DNA from: an uncultured Clostridia bacterium
GTDB lineage: Bacteria > Bacillota > Clostridia > Oscillospirales > Acutalibacteraceae
Reading direction: 5' to 3'
Length of the DNA stretch: 64,000 nucleotides
NCBI GenBank assembly: GCA_947625785.1
Contig: CANQPS010000004.1
Span: forward strand, 1 to 64,000
Shown here one piece after another: positions 43,180-52,241 of the stretch. The translations under genes and the position numbers were made by a program. The notes beneath the pieces were generated by a model. The model was not told where the DNA came from and ran no database searches. It saw nothing but the letters and a program-made list of their open reading frames with translations. Numbering within the stretch: position 1 is the stretch's first letter; each line of letters starts with the position of its first letter.

Positions 43180-43782
43180 TTAATCTAAAACATTTTTAAT
43201 AGCATTCATAAGTTCGTTATATGTTTCAAATGCAGGTAAATCAGGATTATCCTTCTTAATCTTATCAGTACTTTTAAATAAGAAACCAGCTTTACTTGCT
43301 CTTATCATACCTAAATCGTTATAACTGTCACCGCTTGCTATCGTCTGATAACCAATAGACTGCAATGCTTTAACCGTTGTAAATTTAGAATTTTCAACAC
43401 GCATCTTGAATCCCGTTACCTCTCCATTATCCGATACAACAAGCGAATTACAGAAAATAGTAGGATAACCAAGTTTTTTCATAAGCGGTGCAGCAAATTG
43501 GGTAAATGTATCGCTTATAATTATAACTTGTGTAAGCGAACGAAGTTCATCAAGAAACTCTTTTGCCCCGTCTATCGGCTCGATAGCAGCTATGACTTTT
43601 TGAATTTCTTTAAGACCTAAACTATGTTCTTTTAAGATGTTTATTCTATAATTCATTAATTTATCATAATCCGGCTCATCACGGGTAGTTTTTTTCAGTT
43701 CAGGAATACCCGTTGCCTCTGCAAAAGCTATCCATATTTCAGGTACTAAAACACCCTCTAAATCTAAACACACTATATCCAT
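43180..43782 (-). CDS. thrH: ThrH-type phosphoserine phosphatase / homoserine phosphotransferase
   Basis: 200 aa HAD-superfamily enzyme. Nucleophile motif MDIVCLDLEGVLVPEIW (Asp at residue 7, DLEG variant typical of ThrH), motif II IIISDTFTQF, and motif III/IV TIASGDSYNDLGMIRAS. ThrH dephosphorylates phosphoserine and can transfer phosphate to homoserine. ATG 43782 fits the family start; AAAGG lies about 10 nt upstream. The longer in-frame extension is not conserved-looking. Confidence 0.9.
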   Translation of the reverse strand: MDIVCLDLEGVLVPEIWIAFAEATGIPELKKTTRDEPDYDKLMNYRINILKEHSLGLKEIQKVIAAIEPIDGAKEFLDELRSLTQVIIISDTFTQFAAPLMKKLGYPTIFCNSLVVSDNGEVTGFKMRVENSKFTTVKALQSIGYQTIASGDSYNDLGMIRASKAGFLFKSTDKIKKDNPDLPAFETYNELMNAIKNVLD

Positions 43783-44020
43783 AATATATAATCTTTCCTT
43801 TCTGAAAAACATATAAACACCGATATCAAGTATATCATTATTTTGGTAAAAAGTCAATAAACAGCCAGTTATTTTATATATTTTACATAATAATTGTTAT
43901 ATATTATTTCCGATTACTTGTATTATGTTTATGTATAAAATTATCAAATTGATGGTTAAATTTATTATCTTGGTATTTCCGGCATTTCATATACCCAAAA
44001 TGACAGCTTAAATAAATATA

Positions 44021-44066
44021 AAAAAACAACCTTACCATACAACATTTATTTATGATAAGGCTGTTT
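44021..44066 (-). terminator. Strong intrinsic terminator of the orphan transcript
   Basis: Leftwards, AACAGCCTTA pairs with TAAGGTTGTT and is followed by TTTTT. Nothing between it and thrH (43783-44020) looks like a gene. Confidence 0.85.
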
Positions 44067-44760
44067 TATTTTGGTATTGTATAATTATACCATTGGACTC
44101 ACTCTTTTTAAATTTTTTAGATACAACAGCATTTAGCTGGTAATAATAAAAGCACATTTTAAAATCTACATCTAATAAATTTATATTAACCATTCCCATA
44201 TTTATTTATAGTATAGCATTTAGTCCAAATCTCTATTGGCACTTAAATAATGTAGATATAAAAGAACAAAAATCGAATATTACATTGGACTCACTCTCTC
44301 GTATTATATTAATCAATTAATAAAACACTGTTCATCGGGGTTCATCCTTTACTATTAAACAAGAACTTTATAATACGAATAAATATATAATTAAAGTGTC
44401 ACACACTATATACCGTTGTGCTGATTTGCAAATAAGTTAGTCAATATGGCAACAGGTTCATATACCTTTTACCTTGAAAAAGCTACTGCTTATTCTTTCA
44501 AGAAATATTACAAATAACAATTATCTACTATTCAATAAAACTAAATTCCAAATCATATGCACAAATAAAGCCTGTTCAAATACTACTAATAATATATTCA
44601 ATTTTAAAATAATACAAACTCAAAGGGTAAATTTCCGACTTTAAATATAAAGTAAATCATTGAGCATAAGACAACTACAAAATGCGGATTTTTAAGAACC
44701 AGAGCCTTCACTAAGACGGAATTAGTAAATAATAAATATCCCTAATATTTATGTAATGAT

Positions 44761-44835
44761 TTAAGAAATAATACCTCCGAGAGCCTCGTCAGATGCAACG
44801 AGGCAATTAAAATGTGCTGGTGTCAATTCGTCCAT
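44761..44835 (-). CDS. Possible 24-codon ORF inside the orphan transcript
   Basis: ATG at 44835 with a very good ribosome binding site (GAAGGAGG, 8 nt spacing) opens a 24-residue peptide, MDELTPAHFNCLVASDEALG then GIIS. The same DNA forms two hairpins, so the apparent site may be chance within a structured RNA. If real it could be a signalling, RiPP-like or leader peptide; no modification or transport genes are nearby. Confidence 0.25.
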   Translation of the reverse strand: MDELTPAHFNCLVASDEALGGIIS

Positions 44836-44916
44836 CGGACTTGCCTCCTTCTGCGAAGTTGTTACCAAAAAATCCATATATAATATACTGTAACCAACTT
44901 CCTTTATCTTGATTTA

Positions 44917-44944
44917 ATTATACCACTTTTTAAAAAAATGTCAA
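44917..44944 (-). promoter_or_regulatory. Consensus sigma-A promoter of the orphan transcript
   Basis: Leftward TTGACA (44944-44939), 16-bp spacer, TATAAT (44922-44917). One of the best promoter matches in the window. Confidence 0.85.
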
Positions 44945-45006
44945 TACTTTTTTGCAACTTTTTTAAAAATATTTATCATTTATATACAATCAATGTATAA
45001 AAAATA

Positions 45007-45042
45007 AAGATTGTAATATCTTATGATATTACAATCTTTTCG
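45007..45042. terminator. Terminator after secG
   Basis: AAAGATTGTAATATC / GATATTACAATCTTT, 4-nt loop, with T tracts on both strands. Confidence 0.85.
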
Positions 45043-45070
45043 ATTGAATTATTTACGGTATCTTATCATA

Positions 45071-45319
45071 TTATCTTGTAAAGAAAGCATAGCAATTAAT
45101 TCCAATGATAGCGATAAAAAATATTATTGCAAAAATCTTCGTCCAGGTAGCGAGGAAATTATCAAGCGAACGGGCTTTATTTTTCGAGAAGAAAGTATCG
45201 GCACCTCCTGTAACAGTACCAATACCCTTTTGATGACCTTCTTGCAAAATAACAACGATTATCATTATAATTGAGACTATAAGACATAATATACCAAGAA
45301 TTATTTCTAAAACACTCAT
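45071..45319 (-). CDS. secG: Preprotein translocase subunit SecG
   Basis: 82 aa with two membrane helices (ILGILCLIVSIIMIIVVILQ and FAIIFFIAIIGINCYAFF) and the cytoplasmic loop GIGTVTGGADTFFSKNKARS typical of SecG. It assists SecYE in protein export. Ribosome binding site GGAGG. Monocistronic; the usual downstream rnr/smpB genes are not here. The ssrA gene that often follows is also not recognisable. Confidence 0.92.
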   Translation of the reverse strand: MSVLEIILGILCLIVSIIMIIVVILQEGHQKGIGTVTGGADTFFSKNKARSLDNFLATWTKIFAIIFFIAIIGINCYAFFTR

Positions 45320-45473
45320 TTTTACACCTCCATACTATCAAAAATAAGATTACATTTCATTTTATCATATATATTCAAATATATCAAGTCTATTTATAAA
45401 ATTTTAGAGCGTTAATTTGTAGGATTACAATTGATGTGTTACAGTTACAAAAAAAAAATAGCAAAAAAGTTTT

Positions 45474-45503
45474 AAGCCGTTAATTTAAATAAATTAACGG
45501 CTT
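45474..45503 (-). terminator. Terminator after the ACT-domain gene
   Basis: AAGCCGTTAATTT / AAATTAACGGCTT, 4-nt loop, followed leftwards by AAAACTTTTTTGC. Confidence 0.8.
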
Positions 45504-45524
45504 ATTAATCTTATATAAGATATA

Positions 45525-45977
45525 TTATTCTTCGATACATTTATTAATTGCTGATAAGGCATCTTCAAAGTCAGATTTTGTGACCAATATTGAAATTTGA
45601 CACTCAGATGTAGTTATAATTCTAATATCTGCCTCTACGCTTGCTAATGCTTTAAAGAATTTTGCACATACACCCGGACAATTCTCCATACTCTTATCAT
45701 ATATGGATATTTTACAGTTTCCACTGCTGACAATAGGTTTAATAGATTTTTCACGCAAGGTAGCCATATAACTAAGCATCTTTAAAAAATCATCATCGTG
45801 TACTGTGAAAGATAAACTTGTCATAGCACTTTGTACAGGTGATAATGAAATCATATCAACATCTACATTTCTTAAACCTATCTGATTGAATATTTCTGAT
45901 ATAAACTCTATATCTGACGGAACATTGGGCAAGGTTACAAGAGTTATATCATCATATACAGTAACAGTTTGTTTCAT
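45525..45977 (-). CDS. ACT-domain protein, aspartokinase regulatory-domain-like
   Basis: 150 aa, two tandem ACT domains without a kinase domain: VTLPNVPSDIEFISEIFNQI and VDMISLSPVQSAMTSLSFTV; then VCAKFFKALASVEADIRIIT and TSECQISILVTKSDFEDALS. The ITTSE..IS.LV stretch is that of aspartokinase regulatory halves. Placed 41 nt after dapB in the lysine/diaminopimelate cluster, it may sense lysine or threonine and modulate an aspartokinase encoded elsewhere (inference). Confidence 0.8.
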   Translation of the reverse strand: MKQTVTVYDDITLVTLPNVPSDIEFISEIFNQIGLRNVDVDMISLSPVQSAMTSLSFTVHDDDFLKMLSYMATLREKSIKPIVSSGNCKISIYDKSMENCPGVCAKFFKALASVEADIRIITTSECQISILVTKSDFEDALSAINKCIEE

Positions 45978-46018
45978 TAATTATGCCTCCTTATAAAAAT
46001 TATTTAAAATATTAAAAA

Positions 46019-46774
46019 TCATCTGTCTGCCAATAAATCACCCATATTATAAATTTTAGGCTTTTTACCAACCATAAATACAGATGCGTTAATTGCACCT
46101 ACCGCAAAAACTTCCTTTGACCTTGCAGAATGACTTATTGTTACAATTTCGTCGTGTCCGGCGAATATAACTTCGTGTTCGCCTACAATATTTCCACCTC
46201 TTATAGCGTGAATACCTATTTCCTTTTTATCACGCTTTCTGCGAACGGAATGTCTGTCATATACATAATTTGGTTCATATTCCATAACTGATGAAATTCC
46301 GTCTGCTATCATTAATGCCGTACCGCTCGGAGCATCTATTTTTTGATTATGATGTTTTTCAATAATTTCTATATCAAAATCATCGCCTAAAACGGCAGCT
46401 GCCCTTTTTGATAATTCTATCATTAAATTAATACCTAACGACATATTACCTGAATAGAATATTGGTATAATTTTTGAAGTTTCTTTAATCTGTTCGACTT
46501 GTTCTTTTGAAAAACCTGTTGTACAAATAACTGCCGGAACATTATTTTTACAAGCATATTCAAGTAAATCATCAAGTAATGACGGATTAGAAAAATCTAT
46601 TATCACATCAACATCTGCATTAACTTCACTAAATGAACGAAATATAGGAAAATCATCGTTCTCACCTATTAGGTCAACACCGGCAACTATTTTACAATCA
46701 TCTCTTTTACTCACAGCTGTTTTTATAGCATTACCCATTTTTCCACAGGCACCTGTTATTAAAATTCCTACCAT
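46019..46774 (-). CDS. dapB: 4-hydroxy-tetrahydrodipicolinate reductase
   Basis: 251 aa. NAD(P)H-dependent step after DapA in lysine and diaminopimelate synthesis, also feeding dipicolinate for spores. Rossmann motif GACGKMGNAI, central VICTTGFSKEQ, SGNMSLGINL, catalytic EKHHNQKIDAPSGTALMIAD, and C-terminal AHSARSKEVFAVGAI. A hairpin at 46812-46853 lies between dapA and dapB, so part of the transcription may stop before it. Confidence 0.95.
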   Translation of the reverse strand: MVGILITGACGKMGNAIKTAVSKRDDCKIVAGVDLIGENDDFPIFRSFSEVNADVDVIIDFSNPSLLDDLLEYACKNNVPAVICTTGFSKEQVEQIKETSKIIPIFYSGNMSLGINLMIELSKRAAAVLGDDFDIEIIEKHHNQKIDAPSGTALMIADGISSVMEYEPNYVYDRHSVRRKRDKKEIGIHAIRGGNIVGEHEVIFAGHDEIVTISHSARSKEVFAVGAINASVFMVGKKPKIYNMGDLLADR

Positions 46775-46811
46775 ATCTCTTATAACCTCTTTGCTTTAAA
46801 TATAATATAAA

Positions 46812-46853
46812 GTCGGTATTTTTACACTAATTATATTATATAAAAATACCGAC
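46812..46853 (-). terminator. Intra-cluster hairpin between dapA and dapB
   Basis: GTCGGTATTTTT / AAAAATACCGAC with an 18-nt A/T loop. Leftwards it is followed by TTTATATTATATTT, so it may act as a partial terminator. Confidence 0.6.
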
Positions 46854-46879
46854 CTGTTTATTTACAGTTTACTGTATAA

Positions 46880-47770
46880 TTATTTAAGTAAATTATATTT
46901 TTTAAGAACACTTTCAAGTGCCATAGCCGCCTTATCACTCATATTAGTTAGCGGCAATCTGCATTCTCCGCACTCATAGCCCATTAAATTCAGGGCAGTT
47001 TTTACAGGTATAGGATTTACATCTGAGAATAACGCATCAATTAATTCAATATACTTAATTTGCATCTCAGCACCGCCCTTAATATCACCACTCAATATTT
47101 TAGCCGCCATTTGATGACATTCTGCCGGACAAATATTTGCAAAAACAGATATAACACCTAACGCACCCATAGACATTAATGGTGCAATTTGACCATCTTC
47201 ACCTGAATACACACCTAATTCATCTCCGCAAAGCGACATTGTTCTAATAACAGAAACCACATCACCATTTGCTTCCTTTGTAGCAACAATATTTTTATGT
47301 TTAGATAATTCTAAATATGTTTCAGGCTTAATATTACAGCCGGTTCTGCTTGGAACATTATAAACTATCATAGGAATATCCACTCTGTCAGCTATATAAT
47401 TATAATGTTTAACTAAACCTATCTGTGAACTTTTATTATAATAAGGTGTTACGGACAGAATAGCATCAGCACCAGCCTCTTTGGCGAATTGTGAAAGTTC
47501 AACAGCATATGCTGTATCGTTACTTCCCGCACCTGCAATTACAGGGATACGCTTATTAACAGTTTTAATAGTATGAGAAATGACCTCGCAATGTTCGTTA
47601 TGATTTAAAGTTGCGGACTCACCTGTTGTTCCGCAAGCGATAATAGCATCTGTGCCGTTAGCTATTTGAAATTCAATTAAATCATCGAGTTTCTGATAAT
47701 TTACAGAGCCATCAACATTCATTGGCGTAACGATTGCTACACCTGAACCTCTAAAAATAGGATTTTTCAT
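46880..47770 (-). CDS. dapA: 4-hydroxy-tetrahydrodipicolinate synthase
   Basis: 296 aa class I aldolase condensing pyruvate with aspartate semialdehyde. Motifs: GSGVAIVTPMNVDGSVNY, ACGTTGESATLNHNEH, VTPYYNKSSQIGLVKHY, YNVPSRTGCNI (catalytic Tyr) and NIVATKEANGDV (Schiff-base Lys about 162). It follows asd by 18 nt. Expression is presumably under the lysine riboswitch ahead of asd. Confidence 0.96.
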   Translation of the reverse strand: MKNPIFRGSGVAIVTPMNVDGSVNYQKLDDLIEFQIANGTDAIIACGTTGESATLNHNEHCEVISHTIKTVNKRIPVIAGAGSNDTAYAVELSQFAKEAGADAILSVTPYYNKSSQIGLVKHYNYIADRVDIPMIVYNVPSRTGCNIKPETYLELSKHKNIVATKEANGDVVSVIRTMSLCGDELGVYSGEDGQIAPLMSMGALGVISVFANICPAECHQMAAKILSGDIKGGAEMQIKYIELIDALFSDVNPIPVKTALNLMGYECGECRLPLTNMSDKAAMALESVLKKYNLLK

Positions 47771-47788
47771 AAATATTGCCTCCCTTAA

Positions 47789-48868
47789 TTAATCGTCAAG
47801 ATAACCTTCTGCACATAATAATTCTGCCATAAGCACAGCACCACCGGCGGCACCTCTTAATGTATTATGCGACATTGATACAAACTTTATTGTGTATTGT
47901 GTATCAGGTCTTACCCTGCCGACTGATACAGCCATACCATTTTCAAGATTACGCTCAGATTTAATTTGTGGTCTGTCGTTTTCCCTGAAATAATGAATAA
48001 ATTGTTTTGGGGCACTTGGCAAATTAAGCTCCTGTGCTCTGCCCTTATAATTTTCCATTTTACTGATTATTTCGTCTATTGAAGCCTCTTTCTCAAATGT
48101 TACAAATACGGCGGCGGTATGGCCATCGCTCACCGGAACACGGATACATTGTGCTGTAATAGAAGGTGATTTAGCATTCACTATGACATCGCCTTCTATA
48201 TGTCCCCAAATTTTTAACGGTTCTTGTTCAGACTTTTCTTCTTCTCCACCAATATATGGTATTACATTATCTATCATTTCAGGCCAACGCTCAAATGTTT
48301 TGCCTGCACCTGAGATTGCCTGATATGTACAAGCAAGTACTTTTGTTACTCCTAAATCCATAATAGCGTTTACTGCCGGTACATAGCTTTGTAATGAACA
48401 ATTTGATTTAACTGCAATAAAGCCTTTCTTTGTACCCAATCTTTTTCTTTGTGACGGAATGATTTTAGCGTGTTCAGAATTTATCTCCGGAATTATCATA
48501 GGAACATCAGGAGTTCCTCTGTGTGCTGAATTATTAGACATAACAGGACATTCAGCCCTTGCATATGCCTCCTCCAATGCTTTGATTTCATCTTTCTTCA
48601 TATCAACAGCACAAAATACAAAATCTACTTTTGACGCAACTGTTTGTACATCATTTGCATCATATACAATCATATCTTGCATAGATTTTGGCATCGGAGC
48701 CTGCATAGCCCATCTATTGCCAACAGCTTCCTTATATGTTTTACCGGCTGAACGGGCACTTGCCGCAAGTGCTGTTACTGTAAACCAAGGGTGGTTTTCA
48801 AGCAATGTCGCAAAACGCTGACCTACCATACCTGTTGCACCAATAATACCAACATTATACTTCTTCAT
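47789..48868 (-). CDS. asd: Aspartate-semialdehyde dehydrogenase
   Basis: 359 aa, the longer archaeal/fungal-like ASADH subfamily. Reduces aspartyl phosphate to the semialdehyde shared by lysine, threonine and methionine synthesis. NADP-binding GIIGATGMVGQRFATLL, MSNNSAHRGTPDVPMIIPEI, catalytic cysteine in AVKSNCSLQSYVPAV (about 155), TYQAISGAGKTFERWPEM and PVSDGHTAAVFV. First gene behind the lysine riboswitch; GGAGG about 9 nt before the ATG. Confidence 0.95.
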   Translation of the reverse strand: MKKYNVGIIGATGMVGQRFATLLENHPWFTVTALAASARSAGKTYKEAVGNRWAMQAPMPKSMQDMIVYDANDVQTVASKVDFVFCAVDMKKDEIKALEEAYARAECPVMSNNSAHRGTPDVPMIIPEINSEHAKIIPSQRKRLGTKKGFIAVKSNCSLQSYVPAVNAIMDLGVTKVLACTYQAISGAGKTFERWPEMIDNVIPYIGGEEEKSEQEPLKIWGHIEGDVIVNAKSPSITAQCIRVPVSDGHTAAVFVTFEKEASIDEIISKMENYKGRAQELNLPSAPKQFIHYFRENDRPQIKSERNLENGMAVSVGRVRPDTQYTIKFVSMSHNTLRGAAGGAVLMAELLCAEGYLDD

Positions 48869-48934
48869 TAATAAATCCTCCTAAATATAAGAAATCACTA
48901 AATTTTGTTAAAAAAGAAAATATTGCTATATAAA

Positions 48935-49180
48935 AAAAGTCGGTTTAAAACCGACATCAAAAAAATTTGTAAAAAGCCTCATAATTTCAAATTTATCAGA
49001 AATTATACGATAGCTCTCCATCATATTTTTATGATGACAGTTAAAGGGTTATTCACCGTATTAACCAAAGAAATTTTTGCCATAAATTTCTTTTCGGCAA
49101 TGTTTCCTTTTGATAAGGGCATACACAATCTGGCGATCTGTCCCATACTACTAATAAACACTGCACCTCTATCTTCAATT
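48935..49180 (-). promoter_or_regulatory. Lysine riboswitch (L box) with terminator
   Basis: Leftwards from 49180 the leader shows the L-box elements in order: GATAGAGGTGCAG, then TTAGTA, then AAAGGAAACATTGCCGAA, and GAGAGCTATC closing P1 (GATAG / CTATC, about 49003-49175). Downstream at 48938-48961, AGTCGGTTTTAAACCGACT plus TTTTTTT is an intrinsic terminator. Lysine binding should therefore switch asd-dapA and following genes off. The leader occupies most of the gap 48869-49347; the rest holds the gatB terminator. Confidence 0.88.
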
Positions 49181-49310
49181 TAAATACTTCTTAAAGCACT
49201 TACTAACAATATATATTCTTTTATTTATAAATATACCACTACCATATTATATTGTCAACAGTAATTTATATACAATCATACAAATTAGTTGTATTTTATA
49301 TTTTTAAAAA

Positions 49311-49345
49311 AATCGTCTGTTTGAAAAATCAATCAGACGATTTTA
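49311..49345 (-). terminator. Terminator after gatB
   Basis: AAATCGTCTG / CAGACGATTT with an A/T-rich loop, followed leftwards by a T-rich stretch (TTTTTTTAAAAATATAAAA). Confidence 0.85.
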
Positions 49346-49347
49346 TT

Positions 49348-50760
49348 TTATTGCATTAATTCAATAAGTTTCTGTTCTGCAAGTACTGCATCTGCCTTAC
49401 CTCGGCTATTTTTCATAACAAATCCTACCATAGCTTTAACGGCTTTTACTTTACCATTTTTAAAATCATTAACAGCATTAGGATTTTGTTGTATTGCCTG
49501 ATTGCACAACTCTAAAAGAGTATTGTCATCAATACCGCCCATATCGCTTTCAGAAATCAGTTCATATACATTTTTACCTGTTTCAAGCATTTTATCAAGT
49601 GTTGATTTAGCCAAATTCATCTTAATTTTACCGCTGTCGAGCAGCTTAATAAGTTCATTCAGGCTCTTTGCAGATACTTTAATATTAAATTCTTCTTTTT
49701 CAGCTTCATTTTCAAGTTTTCTGAAAATCTGACCAATAATAAAATTAGATGCTGTTTTTGGAGTTTTAATACCATCAATAGCTTCTTCAAAGTATTCAGC
49801 GATTTTTCTGTACTTTGTAAGCAGTTGAGCATCTGTGTTAGGAATATCATACTCCTCCACATATCTCTTTAACTTTTGGGTTGGAAATTCAGGAAGGGAT
49901 TTTTTAATTTTTTCTACCTGTTCCTTAGGAACATTAATTGTAACAAGGTCAGGCTCTCTAAAATAGCGATAATCGTGAGCGTCTTCCTTTCCTCTCATAC
50001 TTGATGTAGTATTTGTAACATCATCATAGCGAAGTGTTTCCTGAATAACTTTTCCTCCGCTTTCAATAAGGTCCACCTGTCTTTCAAACTCATATTCCAT
50101 AGCTTTTGCTATAAATGTAATAGAGTTCATATTTTTTATTTCAGTTCTTGTTCCATACACTTCACTGCCAACCGGTCTAACTGAAATATTAACATCACAA
50201 CGCATTGAACCCTCTTGCATTTTACAGTCCGAAATTCCAATATATCTCATAATAAGCTGTAATTTTTCAACATATTCCTTAGCTTCATCAACTGAACGAA
50301 TATCCGGTTCTGAAACTATCTCAATAAGTGGAACTCCGCCCCTGTTATAATCCACAAGAGTATCACCTTTACGATGAATTAGTTTACCGGCATCTTCCTC
50401 TATATGGATTCTGTTAAGCCTTATTTTTTTTCCGCTCGACAACTCAACATAACCATTTTGACATAATGGCATATCATATTGGGAGATTTGGTATGCCTTT
50501 GGCAAATCAGGATAACAATAATTTTTTCTATCCATTTTTGATATTTCAGCAATCTCGCAATTCGTTGCAAGCCCTGCTTTAATGGCATACTCAACGACTT
50601 TTTTATTGAGCTTAGGTAAAGTACCCGGCAAGCCTATACATACAGGACAACAATGTGTGTTTGGCTCTCCGCCGAATTCCGTGGTACAGCTGCAAAAAAT
50701 TTTTGTATTTGTAGCCAACTCTATATGTGTTTCAAAACCTGCTACCAATTCGTATTTCAT
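49348..50760 (-). CDS. gatB: Asp/Glu-tRNA amidotransferase subunit B
   Basis: 470 aa. Kinase and tRNA-binding subunit of GatCAB, which converts misacylated Asp-tRNA-Asn and/or Glu-tRNA-Gln. MKYELVAGFETHIELATNTK, zinc cysteines in FCSCTTEFGG and HCCPVCIGLPG, IHIEEDAGKLIHRKG, YNRGGVPLIEIVSEPDI, MRCDVNISVRP. A C-terminal YqeY-like helical domain is complete. Its ATG overlaps the gatA stop by 4 nt. Confidence 0.97.
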   Translation of the reverse strand: MKYELVAGFETHIELATNTKIFCSCTTEFGGEPNTHCCPVCIGLPGTLPKLNKKVVEYAIKAGLATNCEIAEISKMDRKNYCYPDLPKAYQISQYDMPLCQNGYVELSSGKKIRLNRIHIEEDAGKLIHRKGDTLVDYNRGGVPLIEIVSEPDIRSVDEAKEYVEKLQLIMRYIGISDCKMQEGSMRCDVNISVRPVGSEVYGTRTEIKNMNSITFIAKAMEYEFERQVDLIESGGKVIQETLRYDDVTNTTSSMRGKEDAHDYRYFREPDLVTINVPKEQVEKIKKSLPEFPTQKLKRYVEEYDIPNTDAQLLTKYRKIAEYFEEAIDGIKTPKTASNFIIGQIFRKLENEAEKEEFNIKVSAKSLNELIKLLDSGKIKMNLAKSTLDKMLETGKNVYELISESDMGGIDDNTLLELCNQAIQQNPNAVNDFKNGKVKAVKAMVGFVMKNSRGKADAVLAEQKLIELMQ

Positions 50761-52226
50761 AGCTTAACCCCCATTTCCGCACTTTTGAAAACATCATCTC
50801 CGGTTGTGTTTTCGTACTGCCAAGCAGCATTTAAAATTTTGCTTTCGCAGAACATATCCCCGATTAACTGCATACCTATTGGCAAACCATTATTTCCAAA
50901 TCCACACGGTATTGATACAGCCGGTAATCCTGCTATATTAACAGGTACTGTACAAATATCTGTTAAATATGTTTCAATAGGGTCACTTACAGCGTGTCCG
51001 TTTTCAAACGCTGTAATAGGAACCGTTGGTGCAAGTATAACATCACATATATTAAATGCTTCTTTAAAAGCCTTTACTATATTACCTCTTAAGCTTTGAG
51101 CCTTCTTATAATAAGCGTCATAATAACCGGCACTTAATACATAAGTACCAAGCATTATTCTTCTTTTAACTTCTTCACCAAAGCCTGCACTTCTTGTTTT
51201 GGAAACCATTTCGTGGATACTGTGGTAGTCTTCTGATTTAAAGCCATAACGAATTCCATCATATCTGCCGAGATTAGACGAAGCCTCTGCACACGCCAAA
51301 ATATAATAAACAGGCAAAGCATATTTTAAAACAGGCAAATCAAAATATACAATTTTTGCACCTAATGATTCATAAACTTTAATTGCCTTTTCTATTGCTG
51401 TTTTTACATCATCACGAATACCATCAAAATATTCTTTTGCTATACCGATTTTTAAACCTTTTATATCATTTTTCAGGGTATCAATAGTATTTGCAGAAGA
51501 TTTACCTCTTGAAGTTGAATCTTTATCATCATAGAAAGATATTGCATCATATACAATAGCAGCATCTTCAACAGTGGTTGTTATAGGTCCTATCTGGTCT
51601 AAACTTGACGCATAAGCAATAAGCCCATAACGAGATACTGCACCATAAGTTGGTTTAAGACCTACTATACCACAAAAACTTGCAGGTTGTCGAATAGAGC
51701 CACCCGTATCAGAACCAAGTCCATAAACTGCAATATTTCCGCCGACCGCTGATGCGACACCGCCTGAGCTTCCGCCCGATACATAATTTATATTATGGGG
51801 ATTTTTTGCTCCGCCAAAACAAGAGGTTTCACAAGACGAACCCATAGCAAATTCGTCCATATTGGTTTTACCTAATAATACTGCATTCTGATTTTTTAAG
51901 TACTCCCATACAGAAGCGTCATATATTGGCGTATAACCATCAAGGATTTTGGAGCAACAAGTTGTTTTTATTCCTTTTGTTGAAATATTATCTTTCAAGG
52001 TCATAGGAATACCTTCAAGCAAACCCAATGTTTCACCCTTAGAGATTTTTTCATCAACAATTTTTGCTGTATTAATTGCCGTATCAGGCGTTACCGTAAC
52101 ATAAGAATTTAATTTATCGTCACACTTTTGAATTTCATCAATATATTTTTGGGTAAGTTCTATGCACGAAATATCCTTATTTTTGAGCATTTCACTATAC
52201 TGTGCTATTTTACCTTTAACTGCCAT
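50757..52226 (-). CDS. gatA: Asp/Glu-tRNA amidotransferase subunit A
   Basis: 489 aa amidase-signature glutaminase that supplies ammonia to GatB. Catalytic Lys in IPMTLKDNIST (about 78), serines in YVSGGSSGGVASAV and GLGSDTGGSIRQPASFCGIV, and the C-terminal FGEEVKRRIMLGTYVLSAGY and GLPAVSIPCGFGNNGLPIGM. Follows gatC by 15 nt and is translationally coupled to gatB. Confidence 0.97.
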   Translation of the reverse strand: MAVKGKIAQYSEMLKNKDISCIELTQKYIDEIQKCDDKLNSYVTVTPDTAINTAKIVDEKISKGETLGLLEGIPMTLKDNISTKGIKTTCCSKILDGYTPIYDASVWEYLKNQNAVLLGKTNMDEFAMGSSCETSCFGGAKNPHNINYVSGGSSGGVASAVGGNIAVYGLGSDTGGSIRQPASFCGIVGLKPTYGAVSRYGLIAYASSLDQIGPITTTVEDAAIVYDAISFYDDKDSTSRGKSSANTIDTLKNDIKGLKIGIAKEYFDGIRDDVKTAIEKAIKVYESLGAKIVYFDLPVLKYALPVYYILACAEASSNLGRYDGIRYGFKSEDYHSIHEMVSKTRSAGFGEEVKRRIMLGTYVLSAGYYDAYYKKAQSLRGNIVKAFKEAFNICDVILAPTVPITAFENGHAVSDPIETYLTDICTVPVNIAGLPAVSIPCGFGNNGLPIGMQLIGDMFCESKILNAAWQYENTTGDDVFKSAEMGVKL

Positions 52227-52241
52227 AGTTTATAATTCCCC

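Larger units (their letters stand above)
44021..44910 (-). ncRNA. Candidate large noncoding RNA, about 890 nt
   Basis: A complete transcription unit without a normal gene: consensus promoter at 44917-44944, strong terminator at 44021-44066, and no reading frame above about 25 codons with a ribosome binding site. Structure is visible near the 5' end: GTCC-GAT-GGAC (about 44829-44839) and a perfect 7-bp stem GCCTCGT / ACGAGGC with an 8-nt loop (about 44783-44804). The 15-mer AGAGTGAGTCCAATG occurs twice in the 3' half (about 44091-44105 and 44284-44298); its GTCCA could pair with the 5' TGGAC. Size and lack of coding recall large ornate RNAs such as ROOL, GOLLD or OLE, but I cannot match a family. 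It is not tmRNA or RNase P. Confidence 0.45.

Noticed and set aside
43861-44020. Regulatory RNA upstream of thrH
   Set aside because: No hairpin with recognisable riboswitch elements; plain AT-rich sequence.
44021-44910. tmRNA (ssrA) or RNase P RNA next to secG
   Set aside because: No tRNA-like ends, no tag reading frame ending in LAA, and no conserved RNase P segments apart from a chance-like AAGTCCG.
48905-49183. A 92-aa rightward reading frame
   Set aside because: It is the antisense of the lysine riboswitch leader.
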